NCBI GenBank assembly: GCA_022496805.1
Contig: CM040107.1
Coordinates: 6,716,501 to 6,780,500, forward strand
Source of the DNA: Pohlia nutans
Taxonomy: Eukaryota; Streptophyta; Bryopsida; Bryales; Mniaceae
Direction of reading: 5' to 3'
DNA length: 64,000 nucleotides
Shown here: one piece after another, positions 23,159-34,374 of the stretch
Numbering within the stretch: position 1 is the stretch's first letter
Layout of the letters: every line of letters begins with the position of its first letter
Notes under the pieces: generated by a model
Told to the model about the DNA's origin: nothing
Database searches by the model: none
What the model saw: only the letters and a program-made list of their open reading frames with translations
Translations under genes and position numbers: made by a program

Positions 23159-24081
23159 GCGTGTGTTCTCTAAGAGAAATGGCCTCACTGGTTTTTGAAG
23201 CAAGAGAAAATCCAGTGGACAGGTTCACGAGAATTACCTTGTTGTCATGGCTGGGTTGTGTTGGCCATGGCCTCTGGCTCCAATGTGGCCCCCGTCTCCA
23301 GTTCCACTCTGCTTGGAAACTCCATCACTTGATCGCGAGCGTTACCTTCAGTCTCGTGAACATCGCTACCCGCCATCTGGAAAAACCTTGGAGTCAATTG
23401 TTAAACCCGAGTACTATAATGCGTTATTACAAAGTGTGATCGCCTGAACCTAATCCATCGCTTTGAAGGAAGCGAGATGTTGTAACAACACGCTCAATTT
23501 CTAGCAGTGAAATGAAGACGAGAACCTGAATCCAATGATGAGAGAGGTGAGCAAATCCCGAGCTTTTTCAAACAAGACCAATCCCTGTGAACAAAACAGA
23601 GTCTAGAACACGGTGATGAAGAGCGAGGACCAAACCCTGGTTTGAGAGGAGGACGCCTGGCGCTTGAGCAAGGAGCGTGGGAATCAGAGCGAGCGGAATA
23701 TGAAGACGAGGGCCAGTGTCTAAACCCTGAGCGGCGCCAAGCTCGAATAGACAGGAAGGGCCAGAACTCAGACGAGCCTAATGCTCGAATAGAGAAGCCC
23801 CAGCCAATGATGCCATAGTCGTAGTCAACAAGGCCAGGGCAAGGCCTCAACCCTCAATGCGCCAGGGCCCTCCTGACGAGGGCAAGCTCAAGGCCATGGC
23901 ATGAATATAAAGATGCAAGCCACGCCATGTGCAAATTACTAGAGTACGGCCCATGGGCCACTAAAAGTAGGCATAGGTCAAAATTTTAGGTCCGGGCTCT
24001 AATCTATGGTGATATATTCTCGTCTACAATAAAGCTTCGTAGAAAGGATATATACACAACTGAGAATCATTGGTGTTTACA
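23159..24081. other. Spacer in MULE A with an unrecognised fragment
   Basis: A plus-strand frame ending at 23447 has a coding-like tail (SLDRERYLQSREHRYPPSG, then LESIVKPEYYNALLQSVIA) but no family was recognised. The rest (23480-23920) is GC-rich with no gene seen. Confidence 0.3.
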
Positions 24082-24840
24082 TCAAAACACAATATCATTG
24101 CTTAGACTCATGACATCAGATAAATCTAATGTTACCTCCACATCATGTGATTCATCGTCGGAATCACTTCCCTCCTCACAAATCTCTGGTTGTTTGCTCT
24201 GTCTGGGCGTTTCATAGTTTGTCTCTTGAATCGATTCCAACTCCCGCTGAGAGACAATGTTGCCATAATCCAATACTCTTGCAGTGTCTTCCTGGGCAGG
24301 TTCCTGACTCATTCCACTCCTCAAGCGCATCCTGCTTCGCTTCAATACCTTTCTACTACTAAACCTGAGACTACTCTTTCGTCTTCTCTTTTAGGCTCTT
24401 CCAGGCATACTGAAGAACTCCCATCGTTCAAGCAGTTATCAACTTTGAACCTGCACTAGTAATTAATGACTTCTATTTTGAATTATATCTTTTGATAGAA
24501 TGTAGCTTACACACAGCTTGGCGGCCGTCAATCCAGTCTGACAAAGAGAATTCAAATCAATCAACAGCCAATTATGAGGTCAGCATCGTTCTTGCTTTAA
24601 GAGAGTCTAATCCTGTAACCTGGCTCTAGTATTAACTTGCCATGATACTCATCGTGCAGCATCCATGCAAAAGTTTTTAGATCTGTCAGATTTGAGACGG
24701 CTACTTCCATTCCCAGTGGTTTTCCGATGGCAACAGCTGCACCCTAAAATTAAATCTCTCTAGAGAAATATACATCGGGATTTATGCGCTCTTTTTCCAA
24801 ATGCTGACATGCTCTCCGGATTGCATTGGATGTTTCGAAT
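24082..24840 (-). CDS. MULE accessory gene ORF3, unknown function, exon limits partly unresolved
   Basis: Coding-like exons on the minus strand are: about 24830-24755 (NAIRRACQHLEKERINPD), about 24747-24620 (GMEVAVSNLTDLKTFAWMLHDEYHGKL), a short piece near 24540-24510 (DWIDGRQAVC), about 24440-24365 (acidic, CLEEPKREDERVV) and 24345-24082. The last exon starts RSRMRLRSG and ends in an acidic tail (EEGSDSDDESHDVEV, DLSDVMSLSNDIVF) and a stop. The same C-terminal pattern (…HLDEMMNLSDLNSD) ends frames in MULE copies B (43886) and D (52226), so the gene is shared by the family. It lies head-to-head with the transposase gene, suggesting a common promoter near 24850. No domain was recognised. Splice junctions were not all frame-consistent, so part may be decayed. 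Confidence 0.4.
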
Positions 24841-24863
24841 TTACACTTCTCTAAGAGAAGACC

Positions 24864-25298
24864 ATGGCACTCGTTCGTGTCGAAGGAGTAGGCGTCCCTA
24901 CTTCCTTTCCGCTAGGGGACGACGGAGTAGCAGTTGTGTCTGCGTTCAGTCTTAGTTTAACGTTCCAATTTCTTGCAGCAACTGTGCACGTTGATGAAGA
25001 AGTATTTGATGTTGAGTCTGGTCTGCTTACGCATACCGTTAGGCAGCTCCCAACTACTACTGAAGATGGAAGAGTGTGGTTCCTTAAGTTGGGTAGGTAT
25101 AGAGCTTACGGTCTATCCGATTGCCTTATGGGTGCATCTACCGAACTCTTGACTCCAAGGGAGTCATCCACTTGCACTATGCAAACCACTATGCCAAGTC
25201 GAATGAAAATTGAGCCGGGTTTAGAGACGATCTATGAACTTAGTGACGATGACGTCCCTGACAATGTAGAAAACGATCCTATCCTTCTTCCTTCTTAA
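24864..25298 (+). CDS. Probable 5-prime exon(s) of the MULE transposase gene
   Basis: An open frame from ATG 24864 runs to 25298. It contains VHVDEEVFDVESGLLTHTVR and an acidic end (KIEPGLETIYELSDDDVPD). An internal branch/acceptor-like stretch (TTCCAATTTCTTGCAG, ending 24979) suggests a further intron. A phase-compatible splice into the next exon (25321 on) is possible from ATGG|GTGCAT at 25130. A similar acidic phrase (VEQEHLPAIIELSSESEGE) occurs in copy D on the strand of its transposase, supporting that this is real and conserved. Confidence 0.45.
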   Translation: MALVRVEGVGVPTSFPLGDDGVAVVSAFSLSLTFQFLAATVHVDEEVFDVESGLLTHTVRQLPTTTEDGRVWFLKLGRYRAYGLSDCLMGASTELLTPRESSTCTMQTTMPSRMKIEPGLETIYELSDDDVPDNVENDPILLPS

Positions 25299-25320
25299 CC
25301 TAATCCCCAAACTTCTGCAG

Positions 25321-28300
25321 GCAGTTGTCCTTCCACCAGTAAGCAGCCTACACCGCATTCTCTGTCACCAAAACAAAGTGTCGTAGAGTGCCTGAAATTA
25401 CTATGTGCTAGAAAGGGTTCTAGGAATATCTTCAAAAAATTCGACTACAACTCTATCTCTGTGAGGCGAGTCGAGTTCTTGCCACCCCAGTACAATGGCG
25501 ATGTCATCTTTGAGTTCCCTCCGTTGGGATCCTCTTCAGGATCCAACAAAGCGAAGCAACTCCGTGGCATGGACAAACACTATGATGGGCATGTGTGGAC
25601 TCGTACTCACACGTCCAACATTGTCAATGATTTTGGGTTGATTTTCCGTACCTCCACTTGTTGTGGTCATTTACGATGTGAAAATGTCGACTGCGATTTT
25701 CTAACCCGCGTTCACCGCACGACAGCTGTTAACGAAACTGAGTGGGATGGAGTATCTTCATTTTTTTTTGAAGTAAGAACTAATCCTCCCAAGGGCTCCA
25801 CCCTCGTTTGCAAATGCTGTAAAGTTCCTCCCTCCTGTATTGCAACCTGCGATGCAAAAATATATTACGTCCTAGGTAAAAACAGCATGACTCGAGCTTG
25901 TGTTCATTTTGGAACTCACGACCACCCTGTCAAGGTCGGGGCTTACCGAGACGATATTGCCAGAGGCGAGAGTTTGGTGGAAGAGCACGTGCACCGAACT
26001 CCTTCTGCAACAAAGTCTGCGATCGTCTTAGAGGCAACAAAGGAGATGGTAGGGGATATGCTTGTGGCAGCCGAAGGTGCGGAATCAAAACTTCTTGAAC
26101 TCGATGATCTCCTGCCGCTCTTTGACAGATGCAAGGAGTTGACCTCTCCCAACATTTGCAACAAGGTGACGGGCTTCAAGTACTTCCGAAAGTTCGTGAT
26201 CATGGATAGCATCACCAAGCTTTGCGGCTCCAGCAACTGGCCATTTGTCCAGGAGAACAAGTTCCCTGGTCAAGGATCGGAGTCGGACAAGGTCTTCGTC
26301 TTCAAAATGTCAGAGATTGGTCCCGGTAGCGGAGTTGACCTTGTGAAGCGAATGCAGCCTGGTGGAGACCTGCAGAACGCATGGCTCATGTTCGATCATG
26401 TGAAGAGGGTGAAACAATGGACAACCATGGCCTGCCATGTTTACGACCCCACTTATTGCCGTGTTATGACCATTGCGTTGTGCGATATGCAGTCGGAAGA
26501 CGTCGCAGCTCAAATGGTGGTTTGGAAGAATCTCAACGCCGTCGTCGCTCGCCACGGACTTCAAGATCCAAACTTCAAGGGCTTCATGGCAGACAGCGCG
26601 CAAGCAAACTGGAATGCTGTACGCATTGTGTACGGGAGTGGAGATGCTTCAATCCCAATGCCTAATAAAGAGCGAACATGTCTCTTCCATTGGGTTCAGT
26701 CATTGGAGAAGCACACGAAGGCTGACATCAGAGCTGACCTCCAAGACCAACATCGCATGCTCTGCAAGCAATACAAGAACGCCTCGACACAAGCGGAGGC
26801 AGATTCCCGCTATCTTGGTATCCGAGCTTGGTGGCACTCCTCCGGAGCTACTACTGAAGATGGATCGAGGCGTCTCGACCTATGGCTAGCCTTCTGGCAT
26901 TTTCGATACCGCCAGTGGGGAGGCTTCATGCAACTTGTAAGCTCCAAAACCCTATACTGTAAACCCTAAGTCCATGCCATTGCTTGTTCTCCTCTCTACA
27001 ACTACTAACTCTAAATGTGCATTGTTTTTTATATAATAGGACCTCAATGAGGATGAGTTGGCCGAAATGCCCTCTTGCAACTTAGCCGAAAGTATCAACA
27101 ACAAATGGAAACAACAATCTGGTGATCGAGGGTCACACTTGTTTGTCGCTACTGTGGATGACTTCGTCCGATCCTTCATGCAGAGCGTCGCGTACTACCA
27201 ATACCTCAAGGGGGATAGAGCTGGAACTGGCCCTACCAAAGAAGAACTGAAACTCCGGATTGCACAAACGTCTACAGAGCGCACGGGGAACTTGAAATCC
27301 CTACATGAAGCATTAGCGAAGATGCCTGGAGCGGAGGAGTTTTGCACTCGAATGCCTCAACTCGAAGGAGAAGAAGTCTTCATGTTGTTGAAGCGGAAAG
27401 CAGACTTTCCCATCGGTTCGGAGTATGACTCTCACAGACCTGACAAGATCAGCATCTCTCGTCCTCGAGTCCAGACCAGGGGTGCAAGGAACAACGCCCT
27501 AAACCTAAATGCTTCTCCTGTAGAGCTGTCCGTCTCTCCCCAAGAACTAGAGAAGTCTGATGTACCAGTGCAAGTTCAAGATGCAACCCCACCTGCAGCT
27601 CTACACCACGTTACTTCCGTGCAAGAAACGGCTTGCGACGAGAGTCAATGGCACATAGCTAGGCTGAAAGCCCCATGTGCGAAGGCTTGTTTCGCACAGC
27701 AGGCTGTGACTAAGAAGAAGTGCATCGCTCAAATCATACAAGACGGGAAATCTACCGCTGCTCCTACGTACACGGGCATGATGGACAACTACAAGAAGAA
27801 TCGCAAGGAGCGCATGCAATTCTTCTTCTGCAACGACGACATCGAGAGGTGTGTCAAAGGAACCCGCAGAAAGTTGGTTATGTCCCGCCCTCAGGTCCCC
27901 GACATTTGGCCCGTGAAAAACGGTACTAACCTAACACGCAAGGAGATACTTGCCCTAGAAAACGCTGGCTTTCGACTTCCACAACGCGAGGTCATATCGC
28001 CCCGAAGGCTCTTCCAAGACCACCCTCTTACCGTCGACTTGTCAACATATGTAACTCCAGCTTTCCCTGCTGAAGTTCCCAAGCGACGTCATGGCAAGAA
28101 TGTCCGCCGCAACAAGAAGAGCCCATCCATCAAGCAAGCCAACAACTGTGCTAGCGCTGCAGCATTCAAGGGTTGCATAAGGAAGGTGGACATGGTTCCA
28201 GTCCCTGCCCTGGGTTGCATCGTCACGTTGGAACCGGGCACGCCTCCGACAAATCAGCAGTACCATCTCACAATTTCCCAGTTTCCAGACTGCTCCTGCC

Positions 28301-28497
28301 CTTATTTCAAGGAGATGGTGACCAAGGCAAAAAGAGGACGCAACCAATGGGCTCACTGCAAACATCTCTATTTTGTCTTCACGGTCATTTGTGGGTTTGA
28401 TGTTGATGTGGATGCCTTCATATATGCACCCACTCTTAGCTTCAACGAAGTTAAGCTAGTCCTTGAGAGCGGATTGTTGACTCATCCAACATCCTAG
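25321..28497 (+). CDS. Mutator-like (MURA) transposase with SWIM zinc finger
   Basis: Exons 25321-26936 and 27040-28497 join in frame (GTAAGC donor, TAATAG acceptor) for about 1023 residues, stop TAG. The N-terminal part has Cys/His residues ending in VHFGTHDHPVK, typical of the WRKY/GCM1-like zinc finger of MURA proteins. Then comes the RNase H-like core: VMTIALCDMQSED, NFKGFMADSAQANWNAVRIVYG (Asp in ADSA) and CLFHWVQSLEKH. NLAESINNKW follows just after the intron. The C-terminal part has a SWIM finger (CSC...HCKH, about 28285-28370) that binds DNA or protein in this family. The core has no in-frame stops, so this copy may be active if its 5-prime end is intact. It reads outward to the right end of the element. 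Copy B keeps the same intron position in a degenerate homologue. Confidence 0.85.
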
Positions 28498-28989
28498 GAT
28501 ACAAAAATGTTGTTGGTTCCATTGTTGACATGTTCACTCTCCAAATCAATGAAATTGTAGTGAGACTAAAAGGGCCACTACTGCAGTTTTGAAAATCATC
28601 TTATAATACTTACGAAACCCTAAACCCTAAACGCTGGTATTATTTCTATCTTGTACCCAAACTGATCTTAACGCTAAACTTGCTATGCATTCCAAATAAT
28701 TATGCCCAAACGAGTGGATTGGCCCCTAATAAGATGCTGTAATAACAATCTCATTCTACCCTAAACCACGGTTATAGAGACCCTAATTACCACGGTTATA
28801 GAGACCCTAAACCCTTTAATGTGCCTTCATCCCTGAACCACTCACCCTAAACCACGGTAATAGGTACCAAATATTCGACGGTCATAGGTACCAAAATTTA
28901 CTAAAAATAACCGAATATTCGAATAATTGCTAATTTTAGTGTAGTTGACCACGGTTGACCTGAAATTTGTGCTCGTAATCCCACATTTC
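28498..28989. other. Right subterminal region of MULE A
   Basis: After the transposase stop lies a 3-prime UTR-like phrase TTGTAGTGAGACTAAAAGGG (28554 on), conserved at the right ends of copies B (45056) and C (46580). Then come CCCTAAACCCTAAAC tracts (28613-28631), and repeated 'accacggttatagagaccctaa' and 'cggtcataggtacc' units. No gene is seen. Confidence 0.65.
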
Positions 28990-29041
28990 TCCGCTCACTG
29001 CTCACCGCTCCCCGCTCCCCGCGCGCATACTATCCTCGTCC
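28990..29041. repeat. Right terminal inverted repeat of MULE A
   Basis: Tandem 7-mers CTCACTG, CTCACCG, CTCCCCG, CTCCCCG (28994-29021) mirror the TGAGCAG units of the left end. The outer 20 bases end directly at the 9-bp duplication 29042-29050. Confidence 0.75.
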
Positions 29042-29050
29042 GTGTAGCCA
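29042..29050 (+). repeat. 9-bp target-site duplication, right copy (MULE A)
   Basis: GTGTAGCCA, identical to 6028-6036; here it encodes the W-L-H codons of pol on the minus strand. Confidence 0.95.
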
Positions 29051-30592
29051 GTCGGGTTCGGTGGAAAAGAGTTGTGCGTCGACTGTCTGGTTGGGTATGC
29101 TTATGGCTGGCTCGGCCCCTTCATTTCTTGATAGTGCTTCCGCTATTCCATGTGTTTTGCCTGGTTTATAAACCACAGTGAAGTCGAATTCAAGAAACAG
29201 TAGTAGCCAGCGTGCCAGTCGACCCGATACCTGAAGTTTGTTGATCAAGTACTGGAGCGCCAGGTGGTCGACATAGAAGACGAACTTATTACCTAGGAGG
29301 TAATGGTGGAATTTGTTGATGGCGTACACCATTGCGAGGGCTTCCTTCTCGGTTGTTGTATAGTTCTTCTCTGCTTTGTTGAGTAGTCGAGAAGCGTAGG
29401 CTATCGGCTGGTCGATGTTGCCGGTCGGGTTCTGTGCTAGCATCGCCCCGACTGCTATGTCGGATGCGTCTGTGTGTATGTGGAAGTCGAGTGACCAGTC
29501 GACTCCGATCAGGATTGGTGCAGTCTGGTATCGATCCTTCATGGTCTGATATGTGGTTGCGCACGCCGGCGTCCAGTCGAACGGTTCGCCTTTCCTGGTC
29601 AGCTTGGTGATGGGTTCCATGATGGCAGCATAATTTTTGATGAAGCATCGGTTGAACTGGGCTAGTCCGTTGAACGTCTGAATGGCTTTGACGTCCTTCG
29701 GTGGTGGCATGTCGACTAGGGCCTGAATTTTCTTTGGATCCGGAAACTTGCCTTCCCGTCCTACAATGTAGCCCAAAATTACACCAGAAGGAACATAAAA
29801 GATACACTTTTCTGGGTTGAGGCTTACCCTGTACTGTCGACATCGGTCGAAGACTAGTCTAAGCTTCGGTAGGTGGGAGTCGATGTCACTGTAGACACTG
29901 AAATCGTCTAGGAAGAGCTTCATGAAGTCGCCCAGGTACTCTTTGAAGATCTGGTTGACGATGCGCTGGTAGGTAGGCGGGGCGTTCTTCAATCCAAACG
30001 GCATCACGACCCATACATACGCGCCCCACTCGGTAATGAACGCTGTTTTGGGGCGGTCGGTCGGGTCGATCCGTACTTGGTGGTAGCTTGAGAATTAGTC
30101 GATGAAGGAGTGGGCTTCATAGCCTATGACTGCGTCGAGTACCTCGTCCGTGAACGGAAGGGGGTACGGGTCTTTCTTGGTTGCTGCGTTAAGTCGACGG
30201 AAATCTACGCATATCCGTAGTTTCCCAATCTTTTTAGGGACTACAACTATTGGGGATAGCCATGTCGCCTGGTCGACAAGTGCGATGAAGCCTGCCTTTA
30301 GAAGCCGTTCCAAGTCGTCTTTCACGGCTTGTGCATAGTTCGGGTTCATCCGGTATCGTGCCTGGTGACTAGGCGAGATGGTCGGGTCGAGCTCGATCCG
30401 ATGAGTCGCTATGTGTTCTGGTATACCTCGCAGATCTTCGTAAGACAAGGCGAAAATGTCGATGTATTCTTTAAACAAGGATTCAGCGCTAGCTCTGAGA
30501 CTAGGGCTCAGATTCGCGTTCAGCTTCAACAGTTTGGAGTCGGTAGAGGTACCGACGTTGACCTGGTCGAGTCGATCCTCCTCATTGTGATT
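29042..30592 (-). pseudogene. Reverse transcriptase and RNase H part of pol
   Basis: This is one frame with TAA at 30095 and, at its upstream limit, TGA at 30593. The RT N-terminus keeps LDPTISPSHQARYRMNP, LLKAGFIALVD, SPIVVVPKK and LRICVDFRRLN. The catalytic box is FLDD (GDFMKLFLDDFSVY), preceded by WVVMPFGLKNAPPTYQR. RNase H motifs DASDIAVGAML, TEKEALAMVYAINKFHHYLLG and FYVDHLALQYL follow. A connection segment then leads into the integrase beyond the MULE insertion. The stop at 30095 falls in the conserved FID-x-FSSYHQ motif. No frameshift is seen in the whole segment. Confidence 0.9.
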
Positions 30593-31510
30593 TCAATGGG
30601 CAACGTCCATGAATCGCAGCTTGTCTTGTATTAATGTCTCGTCTACCAACATTGTTCCTGGTGTATGTTGAATACCTTGGTGCCTAGGGGTACTGGCCGT
30701 CGTAGTCGGTTTTGTCCCAGGCTGGTCGACTGTCGACTCGGTAGCTAGGAGGTTCCAGTCGATTGTGCCCATTGTGTGGAGGGTCGGGTCGGATGCCATC
30801 AAGATTTCCTCCTCTTCATCGGTGATACCTTCCGCGAAGTTGTAACAGACTAGAGCATGTGGTGTAACCGCCTCGTATCCTAACTGTCGATTTATCTTGA
30901 CGGTCTTGACGGTGCCATTGCCCATGATCTGCACCTCATTGTTGCCCCGGTCGTGGATGACCTTGGCATGTCGAAGCCAGGGTCGACCTAGTAATAACCG
31001 GTAGTCTGACTTGACTGTCGAGCAGTCGATAACTATAAGCGTGACTATGTAGGGGATGCCATGAATGTGGATTTTGACATCCCTGATCAATCCTTTGGGT
31101 CGTGCTATTGTGCCATTAGCCATCTTGAGGTTGAATGGTGCGGGTGACGGTTTGGCTAGTTCCAACCGTCGGCGTTCATCTTCGGTGATCACATTGACGC
31201 CGGAACCGCCATCGATCAGAACGTCGTCGACCATGTTTTTACCGACTGAGACTGTGATGACTGGCATGTGTTTGTCGATGACTGCTGCAGCGGCGATCGT
31301 CACCTCCTCTGTAGTCGAGTAGAGTAACTCTGGAGTCGACCCTGGGTCTGGATGAGTCAGTGGATCCCGAACCAGTTTGGTGAGGGTCGGTGATAATTGT
31401 AGTAAGTCACGGATGGAAACCTGCAATTTGCAGTCTTGGAGTTGATCAAGGATCTGCTGCTGGACGGCACCGAATGCGATGCTGCCTTGGTCGACTGTGG
31501 CCAGAGTCGG
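30593..31510 (-). pseudogene. Aspartic protease part of gag-pol
   Basis: The frame continues gag, separated from it by TAA at 31511 and ended by TGA at 30593. The protease active site is VLIDGGSGVNVI (D-G-G-S-G form, common in plant Gypsy elements where DTGA is usual). YRLLLGRPWLRHAKVIHD is the flap/C-terminal hallmark. It would cleave the Gag-Pol polyprotein. Confidence 0.85.
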
Positions 31511-33910
31511 TTAGTCTGGGTTGTCTTGAAGGGTGATCGTTTGTTGCGGTAATGCATCCGCGTCCCAGTCGAGTGAGAGTGAGTCCTCAATCGACTTTGG
31601 GTCTTTAGTGGAAGTTGTTGTTTCCAACTCGGCTTGGAGTTGACGAACTTCCTGCATCATTTGATCACGTAGTAGTTCTTGGGCAGTCCAGTCGGTCTTC
31701 TGTGTGGTTTCGTCAGGAGTCGGCTGGTCGGTAGTCGACTGGCTTTTGGTAATCGCTGCGACCGTTAGGACACCAACCGTAGTGTTCGGTAGTTCTTCAA
31801 TGACTACTGACGACGTGTTGGGCTTGGTCTCGATCTGCTCATTAAGGAATTTGACGACCTTCGGATCCTTCAGTAGGGGACACAAGTGTGTCGGGTGGTC
31901 CAAGGTTTTGCACAGAGAGCAAGGGAATATCCGTCGTGGTGTGCTATCGCGGGGTGGTCGACTCCTTGATTCGGCGGTAGTCGACACTGGTGTGGCTGCT
32001 GCTACTGGGGCTGTCCTATTAGCCGCCGCACGCCTTTTTTCGATCTCGCTCTCCGGATTGAGCCAGCAATCGCGTTCGAAATGGCCTGGCTTCTTGCATC
32101 GGTTGCAAAATGCTCGTTTGGTAGTCTCAGTTCGCTCGGTAGTGGTCGAGTCCGGTTCCTTAGGTAGTCCGCTTTCTGCAAGCTTAGCCGACTTCTTGGC
32201 CTGGGCTAGTGTCGATCTTGGTAGTCCGACTGTGGCTACCTGCAGATACTTCAACAAACCAGCTCGGAAATTGCTTAGTAGGAAATTATCAGCCGGAAGG
32301 ACCTCAAACTGGCTGGCTAGTTTCATCATCCGTTCATAGTAATCGTCAACCGACTCTTTGGCATCCTGTTTCATACTGCGGAAACGTAGGTAAGCCTGGT
32401 CATCATTGTCAATATCCTGGTAGCGGTGTTTGAAGGCATTGAGGATTTCATGTAAGTTTTGGTGTGGGTATGACGTTCGTTGAGTCGAGAACCAATCATA
32501 GTTAGCAACATCGACTAGGGAATTTCCAAATAACGCTATAGTAATAGTCGAGTCGGTTTCGCCATTCAACGTAAGGGCATTGAGAAATCGATGGACATGC
32601 GTAATGGCACACTTACCTCCCTTGTAGGTAGGCATCGCTACCGGTTTCCGAGCAGTCGTCCGAGTCGGGAGTGTAGCTGCTGGGTAGGAAGACTGCTGCT
32701 GCGTCTGAGCTGCAGGTACCGAATAGCCTATCGACCGAGGGTTGTATAGTGCGCATTGTTCGAGAAGGTGACCATAGTCGGCACAAGATGCACACATAGG
32801 TACAGTGGGCTGGAACTGGGTCACAGTCGGTAGGACTGGTGGCTAGGAAGCTACCGGTCGGTTGTATGGGTTTTGTGGCATGGGCCTGTTATGCGTCTGT
32901 GAACACGATGGTTGATTGATAGGTTGCATCATAGGAATGCCTATTGCTGGTTGAGTTTGGTAACCAGGTGGTAGACTAGTCCGAGGGGTCGACACTCTGG
33001 GGGTTGTAGTGTGGGCTACCCTCGGCTGATCTATGTATAGAATATTCGGCTCATGAATATGAGTGCGAATATTCGGGAGACTGGGTCGAGCAACAACCTG
33101 GTCGACTGGTTGGTTAGAGTGATAGATCTGTCTGATCCTATCGACTAGGTCATTATCAAAGCTGTCCATGTTAGTCGGGTATGGGTTGTCGGTACTCGGT
33201 GATCCGGGTCGACTATTCATTTGACCAGGAGAACTGGGTTCCTAGCGAAATGTAGGCGACTGGTCCGGTCGACCTGGTTGAGATTCCGAGTGTAGTTGCT
33301 CAGATGTCGGGTTCTGGCTGGATAAAAGATCGGCCAGTTGAGAGTCTAATGCATCCCTATTATGACGTAGTTGTTTTATTTCTAACTGTCGTTGATAAGA
33401 ATTGATGGGAGGTTCGGTAGCGTACCTTACTAGTCGTTGATGTGCACTGGAAGGTCGTTCCGGTTAGTCGAGCGGGTCGTCCAGGACCCTTCGTGGAGAA
33501 GTCGGGTTCGACCTTGTCTGAAACGCCACAGTCGGGTGGGTTTGATGATTCGTGGTATACATGGTCGGTAGAATCGCCAGAGGTCGGATTGGCATATTGG
33601 GGATTCCTCGTCCCATTAGAACCGAAGTTTCGTGAAAAATGGTACCTTCCGGGGTATTCATCCTTCCCTGTGTGAACTCCATGTAGTGTTGTAAAGACGG
33701 GTCGGTAGAGGTCGATGCTGCGACTTGCCGCCGAATCTCGTATGTTGGTCGGGGATCTATTCCCGTGGTAGTCTCATGGACTACTGTCGGTGGAACGGTC
33801 TCCGACTGTAAATTTCGCCTTTCCCTGTGAAAACGTGGGTTAGAGAGCTGGTTGGCAGTTACTTCGACTGGTAAGGGAGAACCGGTAGCTCGTGTACACG
33901 GTCGTTCCAT
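31511..33910 (-). pseudogene. Gag with capsid domain and three CCHC-type zinc knuckles
   Basis: A single frame from ATG 33910 is interrupted by TAA 33464, TAG near 33241, TAG 32843 and TAA 31511. The N-terminal part (33910-32843) is Pro/Thr/Gln-rich and unordered. A first knuckle CASCADYGHLLEQC (about 32794) precedes the Retrotrans_gag capsid region (FLNALTLNGETDSTITIALF ... DAKESVDDYYERMMKLA, about 32590-32280). A canonical knuckle CNRCKKPGHFERDC (about 32110) and a third CSLCKTLDHPTHLC (about 31910) follow. A knuckle upstream of the capsid domain is unusual. All four stops are one C-to-T step from Gln codons. Confidence 0.85.
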
Positions 33911-34360
33911 ACTAGCGACGCGGCAGTTATCGGATCTAGATATGGATCTGGGATTTAGATCCGACTCTGCTAGGTAGGTCGGGCTCTGAGATCCGTTTGG
34001 CTAGTCTTTTGTGCTGGCCTAGTCGGTTGCTCTGTGGCACCGTAAGCCTTGTTCACAGACTGCTCCTACAGATTCTTGGTCAGTAGCATTTATTGACTGT
34101 TGACTACCCTGGTCGACTGTTACACAGAATGATCTCCGAGGCTCTTTTCGGCTACTCGGGCTCTGGATTTTTCTCAAGACATATGATTTTCGTGTAGGAA
34201 GCAGATGGCTGTTGTTTCCTAGGGACGTATAGCGCCTTAGCGATAGTTGACAGGATCGACTAGGATCTAGATCTGGATCGACCAGGATCTGGATCTAGAT
34301 CTAGATCTAGATCTGGATCTGACTAGCCCAACAGAAAGACTAGCGTCTGAGCTGAACTTT
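33911..34360. other. Retrotransposon 5-prime leader
   Basis: This is the non-coding leader between the PBS and gag. It includes a hexanucleotide tract of GATCTA/GATCTG (34240-34325) on either strand. No other structure was recognised. Confidence 0.55.
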
Positions 34361-34372
34361 GCATGGTCGCCA
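34361..34372 (-). promoter_or_regulatory. Primer binding site
   Basis: TGGCGACCATGC on the minus strand lies two bases inside the 5-prime LTR, the normal position for a tRNA-complementary site starting TGG (pairing with CCA-3'). The tRNA species was not identified from memory. Confidence 0.7.
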
Positions 34373-34374
34373 AA

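Larger units (their letters stand above)
6037..29041. mobile_element. MULE copy A: transposase + ORF3 + ParB/methylase-like gene
   Basis: This insertion in the retrotransposon pol gene is bounded by an exact 9-bp duplication, diagnostic of the Mutator superfamily. Both ends carry inverted arrays of 7-bp GAGC-rich units: TGAGCAG x5 at 6054-6088, and CTCACTG/CTCACCG/CTCCCCG units at 28994-29021. Gene layout is methylase (-) ending about 320 bp from the left end, ORF3 (-), then transposase (+) ending about 540 bp from the right end. Total length is 23005 bp, of which 8277 bp is a nested CACTA element and its duplication, leaving about 14.7 kb. A ~4.3-kb dyad tandem array separates the methylase gene from the others. 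Copy B (40015-45431) shows the same layout in reverse. Confidence 0.9.

Noticed and set aside
28613..28631. Telomere (CCCTAAACCCTAAAC)
   Set aside because: Only about two units inside a MULE subterminal region; not a telomeric array.
6037..29041. CRISPR-like array or prokaryotic mobile element because of the ParB-methylase gene and regular repeats
   Set aside because: Spliceosomal introns, MULE ends and tandem repeats without unique spacers point to a eukaryotic transposon.
4888..33910. Reassigned stop codons (TAA/TAG read as Gln) as an explanation for the gag-pol stops
   Set aside because: Other genes in the window end cleanly at TAA, TAG and TGA, and one gag-pol stop is TGA, so mutation is simpler.
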